In this document: positions 1 to 7,243 of the stretch, in pieces | How the letters are laid out: each line of letters begins with the position of its first letter | How positions within the stretch are numbered: the first letter of the stretch is position 1 | The notes under the pieces: generated by a model | The model's input: the letters and a program-made list of their open reading frames with translations, nothing else | What the model was told of the DNA's origin: nothing | The model's database searches: none | Position numbers and translations under genes: made by a program | From: an uncultured Porphyromonadaceae bacterium | GTDB lineage: Bacteria > Bacteroidota > Bacteroidia > Bacteroidales > Muribaculaceae | DNA length: 14,782 nt | NCBI GenBank assembly: GCA_905198125.1 | Contig: CAJKBH010000055.1 | Span: 1-14,782 of the forward strand | Direction: 5' to 3'

Positions 1-22
1 TGAAGCGGGTAAGGGAGGATGT

Positions 23-62
23 GCTCTTTATTTTAGTTTAAATGAAAGAGCCGTGTTTTTTT
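23..62 (+). terminator. Intrinsic terminator of an upstream gene outside the window
   Basis: A perfect 7-bp stem pairs GCTCTTT (23-29) with AAAGAGC (45-51), and a short TTT/AAA pairing is possible inside the 15-nt loop. Four bases after the stem comes a run of seven T (56-62). Stem plus U-run on the + strand is the classic rho-independent layout. It probably ends a transcript entering from the left, whose gene is not in the window, and it insulates the unit that begins near position 300. Confidence 0.65.
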
Positions 63-266
63 AACATTTATGTCGGTTTTCGTCGGTTTCGTGAAAGGCG
101 ATAAACATGGTCTCCGACCAATCCGGCCAACATCTGCTTATCCCACGAAAGGCAGTTCCGACTGCGCCGTCCCTGCCTATCGTGGGGTTAACAAGAAACA
201 GCTTCTCCGAGCCGGGCGCGGTGGGGGACCGGATGCCCCGATTGAAAATTTATTTTCAACATATTC

Positions 267-297
267 TTGTCTGATTCAAAATAAATTACTAAGTTTG
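267..297 (+). promoter_or_regulatory. Bacteroidota-type promoter (TTG / TAAGTTTG)
   Basis: TAAGTTTG at 290-297 matches the Bacteroidota -7 consensus TAnnTTTG exactly and is followed by C. TTG at 267-269 lies 20 bases upstream, which fits the -33 box spacing. Transcription would start around 302-306, giving a leader of roughly 430 nt before the ATG at 739. An AT-rich hairpin (TTGAAAA 242-248 / TTTTCAA 253-259) lies immediately upstream. The match is by eye and is the best promoter on the + strand in the first 1.2 kb. Confidence 0.5.
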
Positions 298-738
298 CAA
301 CCGCAGACCGCCACGATACCCATGCCAGCAGGAAGCGACTCGCCGGAGCCGCCGCACGGTCTGGGGGTAAAGAGGGACGGGATGTAAGGAAGGACGCGTG
401 TTCGCGTCCGGAACATAATACATAGAAAAGCGTTTATCCGCGCTGATTCTTGACTGCTTGAAATGTCTCGCAAACTTTTCTAAACCAAAGTCAAGGATTG
501 AGCAACGGTAGATGCCCGAGGATGTGTAATTAATCTCATTCGGCATGATATTCCGTGAGGAAATACGGCCGTATGTAATGGTTGCATATACTGGCGTGGG
601 CTTCTGGCGTTGCCGTCCGACTTTGGTTAGGCAATGCGAGACGCCTCAAGCAGTAGGACGGCAACCGATACAGATTCCTGCGCTTTTTCCATACACTAAC
701 CTAACGCCAACGAGGGGAGTCCGGCGGCAAGGATTCTT
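298..738 (+). other. Long hairpin-rich leader, no convincing gene; candidate structured RNA
   Basis: No reading frame here looks like a protein. The short open frames at 70-387 and 545-742 (+), and at 276-473 and 289-546 (-), have no recognisable motif. The stretch instead contains perfect inverted repeats: CAGACCG 304-310 with CGGTCTG 357-363; GGACGCG 392-398 with CGCGTCC 403-409 (loop TGTT); a 12-bp palindrome ATACGGCCGTAT at 563-574; and GTTGCCGTCC 609-618 with GGACGGCAAC 656-665. The last stem encloses AGGC/GCCT (629-632/643-646) and is flanked by TGGC 605-608 with GCCA 706-709. Lying just downstream of the promoter at 267-297, it would be the 5' leader of the gene at 739 or a separate non-coding RNA. 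I do not recognise it as a named riboswitch, RNase P, tmRNA or group II intron. A remnant of a mobile element is also possible. Confidence 0.35.
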
Positions 739-1173
739 ATGAAGAATATAATTATCCTCAAAGCGACATCCTGGCATGGGAAAAGCAGTACATTAGTTGC
801 GCTGGCTCGCAAATTGCGAGAGAATACCTCGTCAGTTATTCTGATTGATGAAACGCATCCTGATGGATATGACGAGTTTCTTGTTGCGCAATTAGCAGAC
901 AAACGCATCGGTATTATAACAGAAGGAGATTTGGTTGCAAAAGACGACATCGCATACAGTCTGACTCGTTGTCTAACTCTTAATACGAAGGTGATTTTTA
1001 CTGCGAGCTGGAATCATGGCATTGTTTACGACATGATTTGCAGGTTTGCTGAAAAGAATGGATACCATGTAATCGAGACATCACCCTTATATTGTGCAAC
1101 AGCCGATAATACCACTATCTGCCGGCTTAATGATGCGGAGTCCAATCTATTGATGTCATTAATCAATATATAA
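739..1173 (+). CDS. Small P-loop NTPase-like protein, function unknown
   Basis: A 144-residue soluble protein with no signal peptide or membrane segment. Residues 3-17 form a hydrophobic strand followed by ATSWHGKSS, which reads as a Walker A loop whose first glycine is replaced by Ala9, with Lys15 and Ser16 in the phosphate-binding positions. VILIDE (33-38) resembles a Walker B strand with Asp37/Glu38. RIGIITEGD (56-64) and the strand VIFTAS (85-90) complete a Rossmann-like pattern that I associate with small uncharacterised bacterial P-loop proteins. A nucleotide-binding or kinase-like role is inferred, not shown. The ATG at 739 is preceded by the hairpin-rich leader and has no clear Shine-Dalgarno sequence. 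The gene is followed after 18 bases by a hairpin and then the large LRR gene, so co-transcription with that operon is uncertain. Confidence 0.7.
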   Translation: MKNIIILKATSWHGKSSTLVALARKLRENTSSVILIDETHPDGYDEFLVAQLADKRIGIITEGDLVAKDDIAYSLTRCLTLNTKVIFTASWNHGIVYDMICRFAEKNGYHVIETSPLYCATADNTTICRLNDAESNLLMSLINI

Positions 1174-1191
1174 GACACTCTTAAAAAAGAC

Positions 1192-1209
1192 AGGGTACGG
1201 AAGTACCCT
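1192..1209 (+). terminator. Hairpin between the P-loop gene and the LRR gene; possible weak terminator or leader element
   Basis: AGGGTAC (1192-1198) and GTACCCT (1203-1209) form a perfect 7-bp stem closed by the GNRA-type tetraloop GGAA. On the + strand no T-run follows (TTAAGATGAC), so termination would be weak. On the - strand the stem is followed after three bases by six T (complement of 1183-1188). It may separate the two genes, or protect or regulate the 5' end of the LRR mRNA. No complete TAnnTTTG box lies between it and the LRR start. Confidence 0.4.
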
Positions 1210-1239
1210 TAAGATGACAATTTGAATTATTCAAAAAGC

Positions 1240-4200
1240 ATGCTCAAATTAATTAATAGAAAAACGGCAGTTATCAGGGGACTTATTCTGATGGCATTTA
1301 CCCTACTGCCGTTCCAGGCGTCAGCTTTATTAAGAATCACACAAGGAGACTACGAGTATCTTATAGATGAAGAAACCTTATCCGCTGCTGTGACGGGTTT
1401 GTCTAACTCACAGGCAACCCTGACAGACCCGGTGATTGTAGATAAAATAATAGTATCCGGTATAACATATAAAGTAACCAAAATATATAATTGGGCATTT
1501 CACGATAAGAATCTTCATGGCACTCTTACATTGCCTAATACTCTTGAAAGTATTGGCATGGGCTCCTTCGAGGGTTGTACGCAATTAACGGGAGAATTGG
1601 TTCTGCCGGAATCCATAATATCTATCGGGAAAAGAGCTTTCTCTGAATGTTCGGGTTTTACAGGTTCTTTGACAATCCCCAGCTCGGTCAATACTATTGG
1701 GGAAGGAGCTTTCGCTGAATGTTCGGGTTTCACGGGTTCTCTCACTATCCCCAGCTCGGTCAAAACTATTGAGGAATACGCCTTTAAAGGATGTTCGGGC
1801 TTCACGGGTTCTCTTACTATCCCAAGCTCAGTCAAAACTATTGAGAAATATACCTTCTATGGATGTTCGGGTTTCAATGGTACTTTGACTATCCCCAACT
1901 CAGTTACTACTATCGGGGAAGGGGCCTTTAGAGCGTGTTCGGGTTTCACGGGGTCTCTGACTATCCCAAACTCGGTCCATACTATCGGAGAAGAAGCCTT
2001 CTATGTATGTTCGGGATTCAATGGAACGTTGACAATTTCCAATTCATTGCAAACAATTGAGTCATGTGTATTCCAAGATTGCACTGGGTTCACGGGTTCT
2101 TTGTCAATCCCCAATTCCGTCCAAACCATTGGTCGCTCAGCTTTTTCAGGTTGTAGTGGTTTTACAGGTTCTCTGAATCTCCCCAATTCCATCCATACTA
2201 TTGACTTGTGTGCTTTTTACGGTTGTAGTGGTTTATCAGGAACTTTGTCAATTCCCAATTCGGTTCAAAGCATCGGTGATTGTGCTTTTTCAGATTGTAG
2301 TGGTTTTACTGGCAATTTGACAATACCCAACTCCATTCAAACAATTGAGTCAAGTGTATTCCGAGATTGTACCGGATTTACAGGGACATTGACAATTCCC
2401 AATTCGGTTCAAAGCATCGGTGAGTCTGCTTTTTCAGGATGTCGTGGTCTATCAGGAACATTGTCAATTCCCGGCTCAGTCAATACTATCGGAAAATACG
2501 CCTTCTATAAATGTTCGGGATTCAATGGTTCTCTGACTATCCCCACCTCAGTCATCACTATCGGGGAATACGCCTTCTATGAATGTTCTGGATTCAATGG
2601 TTTTCTGACTATTCCCAACTCAGTGAAATCCATTGGGAAATATGCTTTTTATAAATGCACGGAGTTCACGGGTGCTCTGACTATCCCCAACTCAGTGAAT
2701 TCAATCGGAGAATATGCTTTTGCAAAATGTTCTGGGTTCACGGGTTCTCTGACTATTTCCAGCGCATTAAATATTATTGACAAGCGAGTTTTTGAAGGAT
2801 GCAAGGGATTTACAAGTAACCTGATTATTCCTATTTCCGTACAAACAATCGGCGAGGGGGCTTTCTACCTCTGTAGTGGATTCACAGGTTCTCTGACTAT
2901 TCCCGACTCAGTCAATATTATAGGGGAAGATGCTTTCTATGGATGTTCGGGATTCAATGGTACTTTGACAATTTCCAATTCGGTTCAAAGCATTGAATCT
3001 TACGCATTTTCAGATTGCAGTGGCTTTACAGGTCCTTTAATAATACCAGGTTCTGTGCAAACCATTGGATATGCCGCATTTTCACGTTGCAGCGGTTTTA
3101 CAGGTCCTTTAACAATCCCAAATTCTGTTCAAACCATCGGAAACTTTGCATTTAACGGTTGTACCGGTTTTACAGGATCTTTGACAATTCCTAATTCTGT
3201 TCAACGCATTGGGTGGTACGCTTTTAGTGATTGTAGGGGCTTTACAGGTACTCTGACAATCCCTGATTCAGTAACTTTTATTGGGGAATACGCATTCAAC
3301 GGTTGTCGCGGGTTTACAGGCACATTGACTATTCCCATTTCCGTTAAGACAATTGAACCGTATGCTTTTTGGTATTGTAAGTTCAATAAAATAGAGGCAT
3401 TGAACACCAATCCTCCGGAAGCAAAGGAAAATAGTTTTGTTTCATTATATTCGATACCTTTATATGTCCCGAAGGAATCTGTTAATATTTATAAAACAGC
3501 TCCTGAATGGAAACTTTTTACTCAAATCCTTCCTTTGGCTGACGGGTCAACAAATATTACTCTCAACAAATCTGAATTGGAACTTCAAGTAGGGCAGACT
3601 GAAAGATTAATTGCGACTATAACACCAGAGGATGCAGCGGCTAACGTTATTTGGTCGGTAAATAATGAAGATAAAGAATTTATTTCGGTAGATCAAACCG
3701 GCTTAGTCACTGCTTTAACCCCTGGGGCGTGCGTCCTTTCTGCAACTGTGGGAGAAGCATCGGCCAATTGTTTAGTAACGGTAATCCCGGTTCCGGCATC
3801 CTCAATCAGCATTAATATTCCTGATACTGAAATCCTCGTGGGAGATAAAATAACCTTGACCGCCACCATCAAACCAGAGAATGTTACTAATCTTTCAATT
3901 GTATGGGAATCTGAGGACACAGACATAGCAACAATTAACAAAGATACCGGGGAACTCATAGCAATATCCCCCGGGGAAGTAAACATATCTGCCACCTGCG
4001 GTAATATTAAAGATACGGCAATCATTACCGTCAATCCGATAAAACCATCAGCAATTAGTATTAATGTACAGGACCTCATATTGATTGTAGGACAGAAAGA
4101 AACTCTTAAGGCTACAATAACGCCAGAAAACACAACAGACAAATCCGTAAGTTGGAGTTCCGGCGATATGGACATAGCCACAGTTGCTGCAGATGGTACT

Positions 4201-5619
4201 GTCACCGCTATGTCGGTCGGATCAACTTCTATAACGGCGACATGCGGAGAGGTCTCAGCCTCCTGTGAAGTAACCGTCAAACCTGTACCGGCTTCTACTG
4301 TAACAATAAAGATTCCTGATGCTGAGATTTATGTCGGCGACAAATTGACTCTGACAGCAACTGTCGCTCCCGACAATACCACCGACAAGACGATTATGTG
4401 GGGCTCCTCGACTCCGGATATAGCATCCATAGACGCGGAGACAGGAGTACTGACGGCACTCGCACCCGGCGAGGCCAAGATAACGGCGACCTGCGGTGAG
4501 GTCTCAGCCTCCTGCGAAGTAACCGTCAAACCTGTACCGGCTTCTACTGTAACAATCAAGATTCCTGATGCTGAGATTTATGTCGGTGACAAACTGACTC
4601 TGACAGCAACTGTCGCTCCCGACAATACCACCGACAAGACGGTTGTTTGGTCCTGCTCAACTCCGGATATAGCATCAATAGACGCGGAAACAGGAGAACT
4701 GACGGCACTCGCACCCGGCGAGGCCAAGATAACGGCGACCTGCGGCGAAGTCTGCGGTTCTGCTACAATTACTGTAAAGCCTGTCCCGGCCACTTCCATA
4801 AGCCTCAGCGTCGAGGACCTGACGCTGCTGGTCGGACAGAGCGACAGACTTATGGCCACGATCTCCCCGGACAACACAACCGACCGGACGATAGTCTGGA
4901 AGTGCGACAACGAATCTGTTGCGATAGTGTCCTCCGACGGCAAGGTTACGGCCATATCAGCAGGTACCGCTTCCGTCACGGCCACTTGCGGATCAGTCAC
5001 GGCTACCTGCAGAGTAACGGTAAATGCTCGTCCTGAAACTCCCAAACAGTTCATAAGGAAAGGAGACGGTGCTTCCTGCACGTTCGTCGTTATGATGAAC
5101 CTTACAGACGAGCAGCTGGCAAAGGAAGGGTACAACTTTGCGTATGGCTATACAGACATACATGGCACTGATATTATAATATCCACAACAGGTCTACGCT
5201 ATTGTCACACAAGCGCGCAGATTTACAATGATAGCGGAAATGACTTCTGGGTCTATGCCTATTGGAAAAAAGAGGACGGATCGATAGTCAGCAGTATGCG
5301 TCGCCATCTTGACGGCCATATAGATGAAGAATTCGAGATAAACGCCTTAAACGAATATCTTTCCCGCTCAGTGAATTACGAAGATCCCGAAAACTGGATA
5401 CAACCCACCCGCAATGGTGCGAAAATCTGTCTGACCAGCAACTATAACACAGGATTGTACGTGCATACTATGGATGGAATGACAGTTCTATCTAAATTCT
5501 ACGAACGTGGAATATTAGTTCAGGAAGAATTAATCAGCGGTCAATTTGTCCCGGGGACATACGTGGTAACCGTAGTATCAGGGGAAATAACGAAATCAAA
5601 GAAAATTATAGTTCGATAA
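1240..5619 (+). CDS. BspA-like secreted surface protein: 26 LRR_5 repeats, six BIG2 Ig-like domains, T9SS-like tail
   Basis: A 1459-residue protein. A signal peptide (1-29: basic n-region, GLILMAFTLLPF core, ASA cleavage site) leads to a short N-cap. Residues 92-715 then hold 26 consecutive 24-residue units of the pattern FTGSLTIPNSVQTIGEYAFxGCSG, the LRR_5 type of BspA-family adhesins. A C-cap with LYVPKESVNIYKTAPEW follows. Six BIG2-type Ig-like domains fill about residues 771-1263, each starting near ..L.VG....L.ATI.P. A roughly 125-residue region leads to a tail (about 1390-1459) ending GTYVVTVVSGEITKSKKIIVR-like, resembling T9SS type A sorting domains. BspA-family proteins bind host matrix or other bacteria; the ligand here is unknown. 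A TTG at 1222 would add six residues; the ATG at 1240 was chosen because it starts a compact signal peptide. The barrel gene begins two bases after the stop. Confidence 0.95.
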   Translation: MLKLINRKTAVIRGLILMAFTLLPFQASALLRITQGDYEYLIDEETLSAAVTGLSNSQATLTDPVIVDKIIVSGITYKVTKIYNWAFHDKNLHGTLTLPNTLESIGMGSFEGCTQLTGELVLPESIISIGKRAFSECSGFTGSLTIPSSVNTIGEGAFAECSGFTGSLTIPSSVKTIEEYAFKGCSGFTGSLTIPSSVKTIEKYTFYGCSGFNGTLTIPNSVTTIGEGAFRACSGFTGSLTIPNSVHTIGEEAFYVCSGFNGTLTISNSLQTIESCVFQDCTGFTGSLSIPNSVQTIGRSAFSGCSGFTGSLNLPNSIHTIDLCAFYGCSGLSGTLSIPNSVQSIGDCAFSDCSGFTGNLTIPNSIQTIESSVFRDCTGFTGTLTIPNSVQSIGESAFSGCRGLSGTLSIPGSVNTIGKYAFYKCSGFNGSLTIPTSVITIGEYAFYECSGFNGFLTIPNSVKSIGKYAFYKCTEFTGALTIPNSVNSIGEYAFAKCSGFTGSLTISSALNIIDKRVFEGCKGFTSNLIIPISVQTIGEGAFYLCSGFTGSLTIPDSVNIIGEDAFYGCSGFNGTLTISNSVQSIESYAFSDCSGFTGPLIIPGSVQTIGYAAFSRCSGFTGPLTIPNSVQTIGNFAFNGCTGFTGSLTIPNSVQRIGWYAFSDCRGFTGTLTIPDSVTFIGEYAFNGCRGFTGTLTIPISVKTIEPYAFWYCKFNKIEALNTNPPEAKENSFVSLYSIPLYVPKESVNIYKTAPEWKLFTQILPLADGSTNITLNKSELELQVGQTERLIATITPEDAAANVIWSVNNEDKEFISVDQTGLVTALTPGACVLSATVGEASANCLVTVIPVPASSISINIPDTEILVGDKITLTATIKPENVTNLSIVWESEDTDIATINKDTGELIAISPGEVNISATCGNIKDTAIITVNPIKPSAISINVQDLILIVGQKETLKATITPENTTDKSVSWSSGDMDIATVAADGTVTAMSVGSTSITATCGEVSASCEVTVKPVPASTVTIKIPDAEIYVGDKLTLTATVAPDNTTDKTIMWGSSTPDIASIDAETGVLTALAPGEAKITATCGEVSASCEVTVKPVPASTVTIKIPDAEIYVGDKLTLTATVAPDNTTDKTVVWSCSTPDIASIDAETGELTALAPGEAKITATCGEVCGSATITVKPVPATSISLSVEDLTLLVGQSDRLMATISPDNTTDRTIVWKCDNESVAIVSSDGKVTAISAGTASVTATCGSVTATCRVTVNARPETPKQFIRKGDGASCTFVVMMNLTDEQLAKEGYNFAYGYTDIHGTDIIISTTGLRYCHTSAQIYNDSGNDFWVYAYWKKEDGSIVSSMRRHLDGHIDEEFEINALNEYLSRSVNYEDPENWIQPTRNGAKICLTSNYNTGLYVHTMDGMTVLSKFYERGILVQEELISGQFVPGTYVVTVVSGEITKSKKIIVR
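1513..3384 (+). repeat. Array of 26 tandem 72-bp coding repeats (LRR_5 units)
   Basis: From the codon for Leu92 (1513) to the Phe codon ending at 3384, the sequence divides into exactly 26 units of 72 bp with no insertion or deletion. Units carry a conserved TTGACTATCCCCAACTC-like core. Their sequences have drifted, and related pairs suggest block duplications: units 8 and 12 share TIESxVFxDCTG, and units 15-17 share IGxYAFYxC. The constant length implies selection for solenoid register or duplication in whole units. Confidence 0.9.
4231..4728 (+). repeat. Tandem 249-bp duplication covering one BIG2 domain
   Basis: Positions 4231-4479 and 4480-4728 are direct copies with an 83-codon period, both starting ATAACGGCGA; the start of a third copy is at 4729. 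A hand alignment counts 16 differences in 249 bases, about 94% identity. Seven of these cluster in an 18-base stretch that begins at 4393 in copy 1 and 4642 in copy 2. The other BIG2 domains of the same protein are far more diverged, so this is a recent in-frame domain duplication. Confidence 0.9.
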
Positions 5620-5621
5620 AA

Positions 5622-6524
5622 ATGAGAATACCCATAAAATTCATACTATGTGCGTTTGTGCTTCCGACATATCTTGTCGGAATTGCACAAAGCACTGATA
5701 GCGATAAATTCGCAATCAAGGCTTACGCCAATATCGGGCTTGGAAATGCCGTGAATCAGAAAAGTGTCCTACCTGTCACAGACAAAACATCGTCGGCTAA
5801 CGAATTTGGACTGGATTTCGGTTGGATGTTCTGGAAGCAGCGAAATCATAGCCTTGAGGCCAATATTGGTCTTGGTTATAGTACATCGGCTGTTGAATCA
5901 AGCCTGCATGATTTCAAATATTCATATTCCGCTGCTGCGGACGCTGATATGGACGGTGAAGAATATATCCGCCACTATGAACTTGAATACGTGAAACAGA
6001 AGTCGATTACAAATCGTCTGACAGTGCCGGTATATCTCAGTTACGCCTTCCGGTGTAATTCTTGGCTCAGGATTCATGCGGATTTAGGAGTGAATTTTGG
6101 ATTCAAAATATCTTCTAAATTGTCGGAACTGACAGGAAAGGGTTATTGCTACGGTGTCTATCCCCAGTATGACGACCTGAAAATCGATGAAAGCTATCTG
6201 AACGACTTTGGTCGTAATGAATATTCTAACTCGGCCGGACAGTCTCCCGAACCAACGGGATTTTCCTGTTCTATTCTTGCAGGCGTAGGGGCTGAATTTA
6301 GAATTTACGGACCATTGGCTGCCGATTTGAGTTTCAGATATAATGCAGGACTCACGAATCTATATAAGTCGAAATATACTGACTTGTCAGCTATTACAAG
6401 TAATAACGCGCCTATCACCTACACTGTAAAAGAGGGCCAAAGCATTAAGGCTTTCACTGACTATCTGAAGTCATCGAAACTCTCTCAGTTCGCGCTGAAT
6501 ATTTCATTAATTTACCGATTCTGA
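5622..6524 (+). CDS. Outer-membrane beta-barrel protein (porin/OmpW-like fold)
   Basis: A 300-residue protein with a signal peptide (1-23, MRIPIKFILCAFVLP... ending IAQ). The rest alternates amphipathic strands rich in aromatic and glycine residues, such as FAIKAYANIGLGNA near the N-terminus, FGLDFGWMFW, SLEANIGLGYS, GFSCSILAGVGAEFRIYG and ADLSFRYNAGL. It ends in the strand FALNISLIYRF with a terminal phenylalanine, as expected for a barrel inserted by the BAM complex. Strand count suggests a small barrel of about 8-10 strands with long extracellular loops. The ATG lies two bases after the LRR gene stop, so translation is probably coupled. It may anchor, export or partner the LRR surface protein, but nothing in the sequence proves a specific role. 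Start choice is clear: the signal peptide begins at this ATG. Confidence 0.88.
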   Translation: MRIPIKFILCAFVLPTYLVGIAQSTDSDKFAIKAYANIGLGNAVNQKSVLPVTDKTSSANEFGLDFGWMFWKQRNHSLEANIGLGYSTSAVESSLHDFKYSYSAAADADMDGEEYIRHYELEYVKQKSITNRLTVPVYLSYAFRCNSWLRIHADLGVNFGFKISSKLSELTGKGYCYGVYPQYDDLKIDESYLNDFGRNEYSNSAGQSPEPTGFSCSILAGVGAEFRIYGPLAADLSFRYNAGLTNLYKSKYTDLSAITSNNAPITYTVKEGQSIKAFTDYLKSSKLSQFALNISLIYRF

Positions 6525-6588
6525 AACGGCAATAAGGTAGTCAAACTGAACCTGACGGGAAAGTAAGCAGCTTAAAACAATAAATCAA

Positions 6589-7164
6589 ATGAAAAGAATC
6601 TTAATGCTGTTATTCGCATCGGTCTGCACGCTCTATGCGTTAGCGCAGACCTATGACGAAACCGACTTGGTCGGCAAGTGGAATGTAACCTCCATGACTG
6701 GACACGTTAACAATTGTATCATCTCTTTCGAATCCCTGTATTTCGGAGATACTCAAGTTGGTGACGATACTGTTGAAGATGATTGTTGGCTTTGCGCAGG
6801 ATATCTCGGAGAGTGTAAGTCCAATGACTTAGATCTTGAAGAACCCGGCGCAATCGAGACCTGGTCCAGAATGCCGATATTTGATTTCTTCATCTCCAAC
6901 AATAATAAGCTTCATCTCAATACTTTTGTAGGCTCGAATGAAATCCGTCTTGTAATCAAGGAGTGGAAAGACGGGGTGATGAAGCTGGAGACATACGACG
7001 GCAAAACGAAAATCGAACTGAAGAAAGATACGTCGGCTGTGAATTCCGTGGTTACAGAGACTCCGGATAATACGAGCATCTTCGACATCAAGGGCAGCAA
7101 AGTAAGAACAACCGAAAAAGGAAACGTCTATATCAAGGGCCGTAACAAGTTCATAGCCCGTTGA
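6589..7164 (+). CDS. Small secreted lipocalin-like protein with a T9SS-like C-terminus
   Basis: A 191-residue protein. The signal peptide is residues 1-20 (MKRILMLLFASVC... ending ALAQ). LVGKWNVTSM (27-36) resembles the first strand of lipocalin-like domains, where a conserved GxW sits at the barrel base. Further strands follow (IFDFFISNNNKLHL, EIRLVIKEW, VMKLETYDGKTKIEL). A cysteine- and acid-rich insert lies at about 44-78. The last 28 residues (IFDIKGSKVRTTEKGNVYIKG...) match the pattern of Bacteroidota C-terminal tails with a short G-x-V and a final KGRNKFIAR. It is the third gene of the LRR-barrel cluster, 64 bases downstream, and is followed by a strong hairpin. Binding of a small hydrophobic ligand is only suggested by the fold; the function is unknown. 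Confidence 0.8.
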   Translation: MKRILMLLFASVCTLYALAQTYDETDLVGKWNVTSMTGHVNNCIISFESLYFGDTQVGDDTVEDDCWLCAGYLGECKSNDLDLEEPGAIETWSRMPIFDFFISNNNKLHLNTFVGSNEIRLVIKEWKDGVMKLETYDGKTKIELKKDTSAVNSVVTETPDNTSIFDIKGSKVRTTEKGNVYIKGRNKFIAR

Positions 7165-7179
7165 CAGACTCACGCCCAA

Positions 7180-7219
7180 AAGAAGTAGCGCAGGCCGAAG
7201 ACGGTCTGCGCCACTTCTT
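7180..7219 (+). terminator. Large hairpin after the surface-protein operon; probable terminator
   Basis: AAGAAGT (7180-7186) pairs with ACTTCTT (7213-7219). After one A/C mismatch, GCGCAG (7188-7193) pairs with CTGCGC (7206-7211), and a G-T plus two G-C pairs extend toward a GAAGAC loop. It starts 16 bases after the stop of the lipocalin-like gene. No long T-run follows. On the - strand, four T (complement of 7178-7181) coincide with the stem base, so it may act in both directions for the two convergent operons. Confidence 0.5.
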
Positions 7220-7243
7220 ATTGACTGCGCCACTTCTTATTGA
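7206..7243. repeat. 19-bp perfect tandem repeat duplicating the 3' arm of the terminator hairpin
   Basis: CTGCGCCACTTCTTATTGA occurs at 7206-7224 and again at 7225-7243 without a mismatch. The unit contains the whole right arm of the hairpin at 7180-7219, so the left arm can pair with either copy. Confidence 0.9.

Noticed and set aside
70..387. 105-residue open frame on the + strand in the leader region
   Set aside because: Composition rich in Gly, Pro and Arg with no domain or signal peptide; it overlaps the terminator-promoter region and open frames on the other strand. Kept only as part of the unexplained leader.
289..546. 85-residue open frame on the - strand
   Set aside because: No recognisable motif, and it overlaps the proposed + strand leader. 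Its sequence vaguely recalls conserved hypothetical frames in Bacteroides, but I cannot support this without a search.
605..709. Possible integron attC site (GTTAGGC and ACCTAAC cores)
   Set aside because: The two core-like heptamers are in the order GTT...AAC, the inside-out arrangement. An attC site needs RYYYAAC first and GTTRRRY last, and no integrase is present.
690..738. GAGGGGAGTCCGGCGGCAAGG resembling the RNase P conserved GAGGAAAGTCC block
   Set aside because: Only a partial match. The other conserved RNase P blocks were not found and the location just before an ATG is wrong.
1217..1224. ACAATTTG as a promoter -7 box for the LRR gene
   Set aside because: It lacks the TA of TAnnTTTG and lies only 15 bases before the chosen ATG, with no supported -33 box.
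1513..3384. CRISPR-like regular repetition
   Set aside because: The 72-bp repeats are continuous in-frame coding units of the LRR domain without spacers.
3693..4280. 195-residue - strand open frame opposite the BIG2 domains
   Set aside because: Shadow of the repeated BIG2 codons; it lies antisense to a clear coding sequence and has the same periodicity.
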